A stretch of 64,000 nucleotides of DNA. Origin: Brevibacillus_H sp049846925 (GTDB lineage: Bacteria > Bacillota > Bacilli > Brevibacillales > Brevibacillaceae). Under the pieces are notes generated by a model. It did not search any database. It worked only from the letters and a program-made list of their open reading frames with translations, and was not told where the DNA came from. The stretch lies in assembly GCF_049846925.1 (NCBI RefSeq), contig NZ_JBNCMT010000002.1, positions 163,186 through 227,185 on the forward strand, in the 5' to 3' direction. This document shows positions 35,092 through 42,312 of this stretch, piece after piece (the stretch's first letter is position 1; every line of letters begins with the position of its first letter). Made by a program: the position numbers and the translations under genes.

Positions 35092-36747
35092 TTAGCCCTC
35101 TCTAGCACTGCTTCTGAATTCTTTTGGTGAAACTCCTACATGCTTGCGAAAACAAAAGCTGAAGTAATTGGCATCCGTAAATCCAACTTTTTCGGCAATT
35201 TCAAATGCTTTGAAATCGGTGGTCAAAAGGTATTCCTTTGCGGCATCCATTCGGATCTGCATCAAATAATTCACAAAGGTTGTTTTGGTCTCTTTTTTGA
35301 AAATACTGCTGAAATAGCCTGAACTGATGTGCAACAGATTACAAACTTTATTAATCGAAATATCACTTTCATGAAAATGCTGTTTGGTATAGTCGATTGC
35401 CTGGTTCACCAGCTTCTGATAGGCGTTTTGCCGACCCGCAACGATACTGTTCATAATTCTGGTGCAGATCATGACAATCCACACTTTGACTTCTGCCAAA
35501 TTGTTAAATCGCTGAATCTGGTCAAACAGCATGAAATTCTTGCCAAATACCTGGTCAATATCGAGATGCAGGCTTTTGGCAGCTTTTAAAATCGTCGTCA
35601 CCATCTCTAGCACGTAGATTTGATAATCCTTGATGGATACATTGGAATCGGCAAATCCCTTGAACAGATCCTCGATCAAATCATTCAGTTCGGCAATCGT
35701 GCCTACCTTGATGCATCGGATCAACGCATGCTCTTTTAGCTCGTCAAATCGAACCTTTTCACCGCATCGCTCCTCCACATCATCAATGCAAATGACTCGA
35801 TTGTTTCCGAGAATCCAACGGTAATCCAGAGCCAGAATAGCATCTTCATAGGAATAGATGATATTGGTCACTTGTGTACGATGAGTCCCTACGCCGATCG
35901 TTATCGTATGTTTGAAATACTTTTCAGCAGCATGACGGATTTCTTCAAGGATCGGCAGTGTGCTGTTCATTACGGATTGGCGATCACTTGCCTCACTTAC
36001 GGTTAGCAAAACGATATGGTCATTATGAATAAACGTAATGCCATGATCATGCTTTGTAAAAAACTCATCCGCGATATTTTTGACAGCAAAAAGGTCGATT
36101 TCTTTCTGATCCGGTTCATACTCCGTAAGAATCGCTTGTGAATCTCCTGAGCTCTCTTCGTCACTTTCCGAGGCTGGATAATCAATGCTGATCACGGCAA
36201 CGGCATACCCTTTGCCAACAACACGAAGTCCGTAGTTTCTCGACTTCTCGATAATTTCTTCTCTTGTCAGCTTCCGGGAAATCAACGATGTGAGGAAAAC
36301 CTCTCGCAACACAGGCAAACTCTTGCGGTAGTGGTCTCTCAGTAATTCGATATTTTCTTTTTCGGCAACCTCGGCGTCAATTTGTGCCTTTACTTTCATC
36401 AGCGAGTCGATTAGTTCCTGGGAAGAAAACGGTTTCAAAACATATTCGTTTATATTTAGTTTGACGGCCTTCTGCGCATATTCGAATTCGTCAAAGCCTG
36501 TGAGAATGATAATTTTGATCGTGGAAAATTGAGCGCGAATGGCCTCCGATAGCTGCAGTCCATCCATAAACGGCATTTTGATATCGGTTACGACCACATC
36601 GGGAACCAGCTTTTCGACAAGCTCCAAGGCTTCCTTGCCGTTTTCGGCTTTGCCTACAACCTCATAGCCGATCTTCTCCCAATCAATCTCCTGAATGACC
36701 CCTTCTCTCACATCTTCTTCGTCATCCACCAAAAGCAATCTGTACAT
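35092..36747 (-). CDS. YesN-type response regulator with AraC DNA-binding domain
   Basis: 551 aa. REC domain at the N-terminus with the phosphorylated Asp in VVTDIKMPFMDG and the usual Thr/Lys switch residues (ILTGFDEFEYA, YVLKPF). A middle region of unknown fold follows, and the C-terminal 100 residues hold two AraC helix-turn-helix motifs (INKVCNLLHISSGYFSSIFK, FEIAEKVGFTDANYFSFCFRK). First gene of the three-gene sensor operon. Likely target: mglBAC, by proximity. Confidence 0.92.
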   Translation of the reverse strand: MYRLLLVDDEEDVREGVIQEIDWEKIGYEVVGKAENGKEALELVEKLVPDVVVTDIKMPFMDGLQLSEAIRAQFSTIKIIILTGFDEFEYAQKAVKLNINEYVLKPFSSQELIDSLMKVKAQIDAEVAEKENIELLRDHYRKSLPVLREVFLTSLISRKLTREEIIEKSRNYGLRVVGKGYAVAVISIDYPASESDEESSGDSQAILTEYEPDQKEIDLFAVKNIADEFFTKHDHGITFIHNDHIVLLTVSEASDRQSVMNSTLPILEEIRHAAEKYFKHTITIGVGTHRTQVTNIIYSYEDAILALDYRWILGNNRVICIDDVEERCGEKVRFDELKEHALIRCIKVGTIAELNDLIEDLFKGFADSNVSIKDYQIYVLEMVTTILKAAKSLHLDIDQVFGKNFMLFDQIQRFNNLAEVKVWIVMICTRIMNSIVAGRQNAYQKLVNQAIDYTKQHFHESDISINKVCNLLHISSGYFSSIFKKETKTTFVNYLMQIRMDAAKEYLLTTDFKAFEIAEKVGFTDANYFSFCFRKHVGVSPKEFRSSAREG

Positions 36748-36895
36748 GGCCTGCCCCCTGTAATCTATCTACCGGACTATTATTCTCCAAGTATACTTGA
36801 TTTTTACGAGAGTTGGGATTTTAATAGCTTGCTCGTGCGCTCCATGGCGGAAGGATTGAATAATTTAATTAAGCGATTTACTGTTTAGTTAAAAA

Positions 36896-36930
36896 AGGAA
36901 ACTCCCTTCATAGAATAGAGGGAGTTCCTT
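36896..36930 (-). terminator. Orphan terminator-like hairpin
   Basis: GGAAACTCCC (36897-36906) pairs with GGGAGTTCC (36920-36928); on the minus strand TTTTTT follows. No minus-strand gene is found just above it, so it may shield the regulator gene from antisense transcription. Confidence 0.55.
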
Positions 36931-36967
36931 GGTTTGATTTATAGAAAATGATGTGAGGGGACTGGAT

Positions 36968-37414
36968 ATGAAACTGGATACCCAAACCAAACAAAATCTG
37001 CTCGCCTGCACCAGTTTTGGACTTAGCGCATTATTTCTCTGCCTCTGGCTTCTGCCTTGGCCAGGTTGGAAAGAATTGATTTTTGCCGCAGGGATCGGTG
37101 CCTTCCTGTCAACATCCCTGCTCTGGAAAAAAATGATCCTTCGCCACCCCAATCCATCCCCATGGCGTGGAGCTGGCGTCGGTGTGTGCATCACCCTTAT
37201 CTCCTATCCTATCGCATGGTATCTGGTGCTGCTATATGCTTTCTTCACAGGAGCAACCGATTCGCTTGGGGGGCAAGCAGCAAACCCGCTGGAAAGTATT
37301 GTCGGAACGCTTATCATGTCATTTGCCAGTTTGGTTTTCTTCGGATGGCCGACATTGCTGGTAGGTGCGATCGTGGGTTGCATTGTAACAATCCACTCCC
37401 GAGCCCGTCAATGA
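36968..37414 (+). CDS. Small integral membrane protein of unknown function
   Basis: 148 aa from the ATG at 36968 with AGGGGAC upstream. About four hydrophobic helices (residues 12-30, 37-54, 70-92, 112-140). No family is recognised. Single gene with its own leader. Confidence 0.65.
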   Translation: MKLDTQTKQNLLACTSFGLSALFLCLWLLPWPGWKELIFAAGIGAFLSTSLLWKKMILRHPNPSPWRGAGVGVCITLISYPIAWYLVLLYAFFTGATDSLGGQAANPLESIVGTLIMSFASLVFFGWPTLLVGAIVGCIVTIHSRARQ

Positions 37415-37422
37415 TTTGACAC

Positions 37423-37468
37423 TTGACTTCAAGGACTTCTTCGGTCATGATTATACCCATAGGGGTAT
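37423..37468 (+). promoter_or_regulatory. Promoter with CsoR/CstR-type operator
   Basis: TTGACT (37423-37428) and CATGAT (37446-37451) are 17 bases apart. The perfect palindrome ATACCCATAGGGGTAT, apart from its centre (37453-37468), overlaps the start of transcription. G-rich TACCC...GGGTA palindromes are typical of CsoR-family repressors, and the sulfur function of the gene points to the persulfide sensor CstR. Confidence 0.7.
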
Positions 37469-37521
37469 TATTCGACCCCGTTAGCTAGTCTATTACCTTG
37501 TAAGTACAGGAGGAAGTATAT

Positions 37522-39999
37522 ATGAGCAGAAAAATTCTTATTGTCGGTGGAGTGGCCGGAGGAGCAAGTGCAGCAGCTCGTCTCCGCAGGTTAAATGAAC
37601 AAGACGAAATCATCATGTTTGAGCGTGGCGAATATATTTCTTTTGCTAACTGTGGACTTCCCTACTACATTGGGGAGGTCATTACGGATCGTAAAAAACT
37701 GCTGGTGCAAACCGTGGAAGGGATGTCTTCCCGCTTCCAAATGGACATCCGCAACAAAAGTGAAGTAACAAAAATCAATCGCGATTCCAAAACGGTTGAA
37801 GTAGCCGATTTGCGAACAGGACGCACCTATGAGGAATCTTATGACATTCTCATCCTGTCTCCAGGTGCGTCCCCGATCCGACCAGCCATTCCGGGTATAG
37901 AAGAAGCCAACGCTCTCTTTACCCTCCGCAACATTCCGGATACAGATGCAATCAAAGGATTTATCGATGAACAAAAACCGAATCGTGCTGTAGTTATTGG
38001 CGGAGGTTTCATCGGTGTGGAAATGGCTGAAAATCTGGTTGAGCGTGGGGTACAGGTTTCAGTTGTAGAAATGGCTAACCAAATCATGCCTCCACTTGAT
38101 TACGAGATGGCAGCCATCGTTTTGGAACATATGCGCTCCAAAGGAATTGATCTGATTTTGGAAGATGGCGTGCAGTCATTCTCTGACAAGGGGACCCGTA
38201 TTCAGCTAACCAGTGGGCGTGAGATTCAGACGGATATGATCATCCTCGCCATCGGTGTTCAGCCAGAAAACAAACTGGCAAAAGAAGCAGGTCTTGCGCT
38301 AGGCATTCGTGGAGCGATCAAGGTTTCCCCTACGCTGCAGACGAGTGATCCGTCGATCTACGCAGTGGGTGATGCCATTGAGGTGCATGATCTGGTAAAC
38401 GGGCAACCCGCGATGGTTCCTCTTGCCTGGGGAGCCAATCGCCAAGGCAGAATCGTTGCTGATCATATCAATGGACGGGAGGTCTCCTACCAGGGGGCAC
38501 TCGGAACCGCAATTGCCAAAGTGTTTGATCTGACGGCGGCCGTGACTGGAAATAATGAAAAAACCTTGAAGCGAGCAGGCATTCCTTATCAAGTTGTGCA
38601 CATTCATCCCAACTCACATGCCGGATATTATCCAGGAGCAGCACTGCTTTCGATCAAGTTGATCTTTGATCCAGACACAGGAAAAATTCTTGGAGCACAG
38701 GCAGTCGGTGCAGATGGTGCTGACAAACGGATTGATGTGCTCGCAACGGCAATCAAGGGCGGTTTAACCGTATTCGATTTGCCGGATCTGGAGCTTGCTT
38801 ACGCCCCACCGTATTCTTCTGCCAAAGATCCTGTCAACATGGCTGGTTATGTTGCAAGCAACTTGCTGGAAGGTCTGGTAGAAAACGTCCAATGGCATGA
38901 AATTGATGAGCTGGTTAGCCAGGGAGCTTTGTTAATCGATGTACGAGAGCCTATTGAACGTGAGATGGGCTATATCCCCGGCTCATTCAATATTTCGCTG
39001 AACGATCTCAGAAATCGATTCGATGAATTGCCGAAGGACCAAACGATCTATGTTTCCTGCCAGGTTGGATTGCGTGGTTATCTGGCAGCAAGGATTTTAA
39101 TGCAAGCAGGATTCCGGGTGAAGAATCTCGATGGTGGCTACAAAACGTACTCACAAGTCTTTCGCACTCGTGAAAAAAAGTCCCAACCCCATTCTGAACC
39201 AGGAGCGGTGAACTTGAATCAATCAGACGTTGTAGCCACGTCAGAACAAGCTGCAGCATCAGACGTTCAAACAGCTCACTTGACCCTTGATACGTGCGGA
39301 CTTCAGTGCCCGGGACCGATCATGCAGGTATATAAGGCGATTGGGTCGATGCAGGAAGGGCAATTGCTTGAGATTAAATCGACGGACCCCGGTTTCGCTC
39401 ACGACATCGCCGCATGGTGTGACAAGACCGGAAACACATTGATTGAAAGCAAGATGGAGGGCAATGCATCTACCTCTCTCATCCGAAAAGGAACCGTTTT
39501 GCCTGTCTCCAAGCAACTGACAACCACCAAGGAACGGGCGACTCTGGTTGTATTCAGTGGCGATCTTGATAAAGCAATTGCCTCCTTCATCATCGCCTCG
39601 GGCGCAGCAGCCATGGGCAAACAAGTAACGATGTTCTTTACTTTCTGGGGACTCACCGTATTGCGAAAGCCCGATGCCCCTAAAGTTGAAAAGCAGCCTT
39701 TGGAAAGAATGCTTAGTGCCATGATGCCGAGCGGCCCGCAGCAGCTTCCTTTATCCAAGATGAACATGGGCGGATTGGGCTCCAAAATGATTCAGCATGT
39801 CATGAACGAAAAGAATGTAGACTCACTGGAAACACTGATGAAAAATGCCCTGGACGCTGGAGTAAAGCTGGTCGCTTGCACCATGAGCATGGACATTATG
39901 GGATTCAAAAAAGAAGAATTACTCGACGGAATTGATTATGCAGGCGTGGCAAGTTATTTAGGTGATGCTGAAGATTCGAACCTGAATCTGTTTATCTAA
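37522..39999 (+). CDS. CoA-disulfide reductase - rhodanese - TusA - DsrE four-domain fusion
   Basis: 825 aa. Residues 1-445: FAD/NAD(P) pyridine nucleotide-disulfide reductase with the single redox Cys of CoADR enzymes (SFANCGLPYYIG, Cys44). About 455-555: rhodanese with YVSCQVGLRGY (Cys about 512). About 587-660: TusA with LDTCGLQCPGPIM. About 665-825: DsrE-like domain (DrsE_2). It would reduce CoA persulfide or polysulfide and pass sulfane sulfur between its own cysteines. AGGAGG lies seven bases before the ATG. Usually the modules are on separate genes of a cst-type operon; here they are one chain. Confidence 0.92.
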   Translation: MSRKILIVGGVAGGASAAARLRRLNEQDEIIMFERGEYISFANCGLPYYIGEVITDRKKLLVQTVEGMSSRFQMDIRNKSEVTKINRDSKTVEVADLRTGRTYEESYDILILSPGASPIRPAIPGIEEANALFTLRNIPDTDAIKGFIDEQKPNRAVVIGGGFIGVEMAENLVERGVQVSVVEMANQIMPPLDYEMAAIVLEHMRSKGIDLILEDGVQSFSDKGTRIQLTSGREIQTDMIILAIGVQPENKLAKEAGLALGIRGAIKVSPTLQTSDPSIYAVGDAIEVHDLVNGQPAMVPLAWGANRQGRIVADHINGREVSYQGALGTAIAKVFDLTAAVTGNNEKTLKRAGIPYQVVHIHPNSHAGYYPGAALLSIKLIFDPDTGKILGAQAVGADGADKRIDVLATAIKGGLTVFDLPDLELAYAPPYSSAKDPVNMAGYVASNLLEGLVENVQWHEIDELVSQGALLIDVREPIEREMGYIPGSFNISLNDLRNRFDELPKDQTIYVSCQVGLRGYLAARILMQAGFRVKNLDGGYKTYSQVFRTREKKSQPHSEPGAVNLNQSDVVATSEQAAASDVQTAHLTLDTCGLQCPGPIMQVYKAIGSMQEGQLLEIKSTDPGFAHDIAAWCDKTGNTLIESKMEGNASTSLIRKGTVLPVSKQLTTTKERATLVVFSGDLDKAIASFIIASGAAAMGKQVTMFFTFWGLTVLRKPDAPKVEKQPLERMLSAMMPSGPQQLPLSKMNMGGLGSKMIQHVMNEKNVDSLETLMKNALDAGVKLVACTMSMDIMGFKKEELLDGIDYAGVASYLGDAEDSNLNLFI

Positions 40000-40000
40000 A

Positions 40001-40264
40001 GGCTATAGTGTACACAGCTTTTGTTTTCAAGAAGATAAATTATTATTGGTTTATTTAAACCATAGAGGATGCGATTTTCTAGGAGGACATATTGAACCTG
40101 GTGAAACTCCAGATGAGTGTTTTAAACGGGAAGTACTGAAAGAAGGTTATGTTGAAGGAGAATGTAAGTTATTAGGACACATAATCGTTGACCATAGCGA
40201 AAATCCATTATGGACAGAAAGTAGTCCATATCCTAAAATTGTTTTTCAAGTATTGCCTATCTAA
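40001..40264 (+). pseudogene. Nudix hydrolase remnant without a start
   Basis: The frame is open from the end of the previous gene and reads YSVHSFCFQEDKLLLVYLNH then GCDFLGGHIEPGETPDECFK, the first half of a Nudix box. It continues REVLKEGYV, where the motif should be REVxEExG, so one residue is missing. It has no start codon with a ribosome site and only 85 residues. A broken gene. Confidence 0.65.
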
Positions 40265-40320
40265 AAGAGAAGAGGGTGCACCTCAAGTAGTTTTTTCTAC
40301 TTTGGGTACACCCTCTTTTA
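40263..40320. terminator. Bidirectional terminator
   Basis: AAGAGGGTG (40270-40278) pairs with CACCCTCTT (40309-40317), with an inner CAAGTAG/CTACTTT stem and T/A runs on both sides. A degenerate relative is found at 42272-42312. Confidence 0.8.
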
Positions 40321-40326
40321 CAAAGA

Positions 40327-41265
40327 TCAAACCTTATCGATTTCAATGAAAACGATTGTTTTATTTGGCTCAGGAAAAATGGTAATTTTGGACATAGAAG
40401 CAGATGGTATCTCTCGAATCAGGTTGATCATGTCGATCTCATTGCGGTAGCATAACCACCAATCCATGAACACTTCCATATAACCTCGCGAAGTGAAGTC
40501 AGGCAAGAAGTTGGCAATAATGAGTTTTCCACCTGGTTTTACCTGGTTAAACAAATTACGAGTCAACCGTTCTGCCATTCTTCCCTCCAGGTAATCATAG
40601 AGACCCGCACTGTAAATCAGATCATAGGTTGGAAGTTTACACTTCCCCTTCACTATCTCCAAGATTGACATCGGAATCGTATCAATTCCATATTTTCTAT
40701 ATTCACTTTCAATGACAGCTAATGATTCATGATCCTGATCAAGTGCATGGAAATGCCCTATCTTCCCGGATTGAACAGCATGAGAAATACCCGCTTCACG
40801 CAAGTGCCCACTAGCTACTGCTAGGACGGAAGGCAGGCTCTTCACGTTGGCTAGTTCATCAATTTTTCGAGCAATCACTTCTTTACGCTCACGAACCGCC
40901 TTGCTTGCATCCCATTCAACCAGCTCTTGCAGTATGGATAACCCAAGAGAAGTTTCCTCTCCAGTTACAGGTGTGGGTACCGATTGATTTCCTGAATATA
41001 TGAAGTCCATCATTACTGCGTCACCAGCATAACCTCTTGGCTTATCGTATGCCCGTTTGGTAAATGGATCTTGGTAGACGAACTCAGCAATTGCCTCGGA
41101 GCGCAATTGTTTACACGTCTCTTTCCATTGATCGGGTGACATCGATTTTCGCAATTCAGATAATCCATGGTACAGCCTGTTTGAAGCATTCGTTACCGAA
41201 CCATTACGATATCCCTCTATACAGCTTGCAATTACGTTTTCATCTGTTATCGTCATGTTTTTCAT
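40327..41265 (-). CDS. SAM-dependent methyltransferase-like protein
   Basis: 312 aa from the ATG at 41265 (GAGAGG upstream). An N-terminal helical region of about 110 residues precedes a methyltransferase fold: SVLAVASGHLREAGIS in place of the glycine-rich motif I, ALDQDHESLAVIE as the acidic loop, YDLIYSAGLYDYL as motif IV, and LFNQVKPGGKLIIANF. Motif I lacks the usual DxGxGxG, so binding of SAM is likely but not certain. The product is unknown. Confidence 0.75.
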   Translation of the reverse strand: MKNMTITDENVIASCIEGYRNGSVTNASNRLYHGLSELRKSMSPDQWKETCKQLRSEAIAEFVYQDPFTKRAYDKPRGYAGDAVMMDFIYSGNQSVPTPVTGEETSLGLSILQELVEWDASKAVRERKEVIARKIDELANVKSLPSVLAVASGHLREAGISHAVQSGKIGHFHALDQDHESLAVIESEYRKYGIDTIPMSILEIVKGKCKLPTYDLIYSAGLYDYLEGRMAERLTRNLFNQVKPGGKLIIANFLPDFTSRGYMEVFMDWWLCYRNEIDMINLIREIPSASMSKITIFPEPNKTIVFIEIDKV

Positions 41266-41337
41266 TGCTAAATCCCTCTCCACTTGTCCTTTAGTTTTTG
41301 ATTTCTCTTTTTTTCGCACCAGATTTACCTATTTTTT

Positions 41338-41654
41338 TCAAGCTGATGCAATTGCCGTTAGTTGGATCTTCCAGACCTTCTCGTCTCTGGTAGTAAAATG
41401 GTACCTGACGTTATATCGCTCGAAGTACATCCAGGAAGAGCCTTGTTTAATCGGCTCACCGATTATTTCGAGAACTTCAGAAATGTGGCTTTCCAACTGA
41501 TTCCCTGTAAAGGCAGTCTATTTTTGTCAGAAATGGCCCGTAAGTGTATCCATTCAACTACTCTATCTTTATTGCAGTTAATCCATCCCTTCAACAAACC
41601 TTCTTTACGGTAAAGTCTGTCAATTTCATAACGAATTTCTTCTCCCCAGTTCAA
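41338..41654 (-). pseudogene. Decayed hypothetical gene (two frames)
   Basis: The first frame (from 41654) reads MNWGEEIRYEIDRLYRKEGL and ends at 41463. A second frame, opening near 41535, continues NQLESHISEVLEIIGEPIKQ and runs to a stop at 41338. The two overlap near an A-run, so a frameshift split one gene. No family is recognised. It lies in a patch of gene remnants. Confidence 0.55.
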
Positions 41655-41699
41655 TAGCCGAGTCGTGAACTAACTTAGTTAGGCCAGAAATTGTGTGGA

Positions 41700-42170
41700 G
41701 GCGCCAGGTGGGTTGTCAGGATTGCTGCTATAAGCCCTCCATGTAACCATTCGATTCATTTGCATCTACTCCAAGGATATGTCATGAGCAAGGAATAATC
41801 TGTAATCAGCACTACAAAATCGGTGGCACAAATGCCTAAGTCATAACGATTATAAAAACACGATAGCTTTGATGTGTTAGTGATGATTGAGGTAGTGGGA
41901 GAAGGCAGGATTGCAACAGCACCTTATCAAGCAATTATTACGCTCAGGGTTATAACGGAGGGGCAAAATCTGGAGGCAGTCCAAAAAGAAAACAACGAAA
42001 AGACAGCCAGTATTATACGATCGCTTCTGGCATTGGGTATCCCTAAAGAAAAGATCAAAACAGCCGAATACAGAATTGAGACCCAATATGATTATGTGGA
42101 GGGCAGACAAATTTTTCGTGGATACAGGGTTCAGGAATTGACACAAGGCTCAGCATGCATAAGAAAAACC
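41700..42170. repeat. Collapsed, decayed copy of the 45.2-46.9 kb locus
   Basis: Pieces match the downstream locus in the same order. About 41705-41730 resembles 45238-45262, 41735-41750 matches the segment AGCCCTCCATGTAAC near 45555, and 41768-42135 matches 46240-46624. After a jump, 42130-42155 matches 46852-46875. The SUKH gene and most of its neighbour are deleted in this copy. Confidence 0.75.
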
Positions 42171-42203
42171 ACCCGATACAAGCTATCGCTGGCGGTCGAC
42201 TAA
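41883..42203 (+). pseudogene. SIMPL-domain gene copy with internal 228-bp deletion
   Basis: The first 83 or so residues (MIEVVGEGRIATAPYQAIIT...) match the intact gene at 46376. Then GYRV joins directly to QELTQGS, removing 76 codons in frame, and after QELTQGS the sequence diverges and stops at 42201. The core of the domain is lost, so it is presumably non-functional. Confidence 0.82.
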
Positions 42204-42249
42204 ACGCAACATCCGTGTTGCATCGTCGACACTCGCACATCCTGAGCTT
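42180..42249. other. Long imperfect stem-loop
   Basis: Nested pairs: AAGCT/AGCTT at the base, GTCGAC (42195-42200)/GTCGAC (42225-42230), and GCAACA (42206-42211)/TGTTGC (42216-42221) with a TCCG loop. It is richer in G+C than its surroundings and sits between the SIMPL remnant and the EAL gene terminator. Function unknown. Confidence 0.55.
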
Positions 42250-42271
42250 CACCGGGCGGGGCCCCAAACTT

Positions 42272-42312
42272 AGGGTGTGCCTCACGTAGTTTTCCCTACA
42301 TGAGATACCCCC
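42272..42312 (-). terminator. Hairpin at the end of the MASE3-EAL gene
   Basis: GGGT...GTAG-TTTT(CC)-CTAC...ACCC forms a stem resembling the terminator at 40263-40320. The stop codon of the gene (42282-42284) lies inside. The T-run is poor. Confidence 0.45.

Noticed and set aside
36889..37194. 101-codon minus-strand frame over the small membrane gene
   Set aside because: No ribosome site and it runs through a terminator; a shadow frame.
40046..40264. Nudix-like ORF as a functional gene
   Set aside because: No ribosome site, the start is inside the fold, and the Nudix box lacks a residue. Called a remnant.
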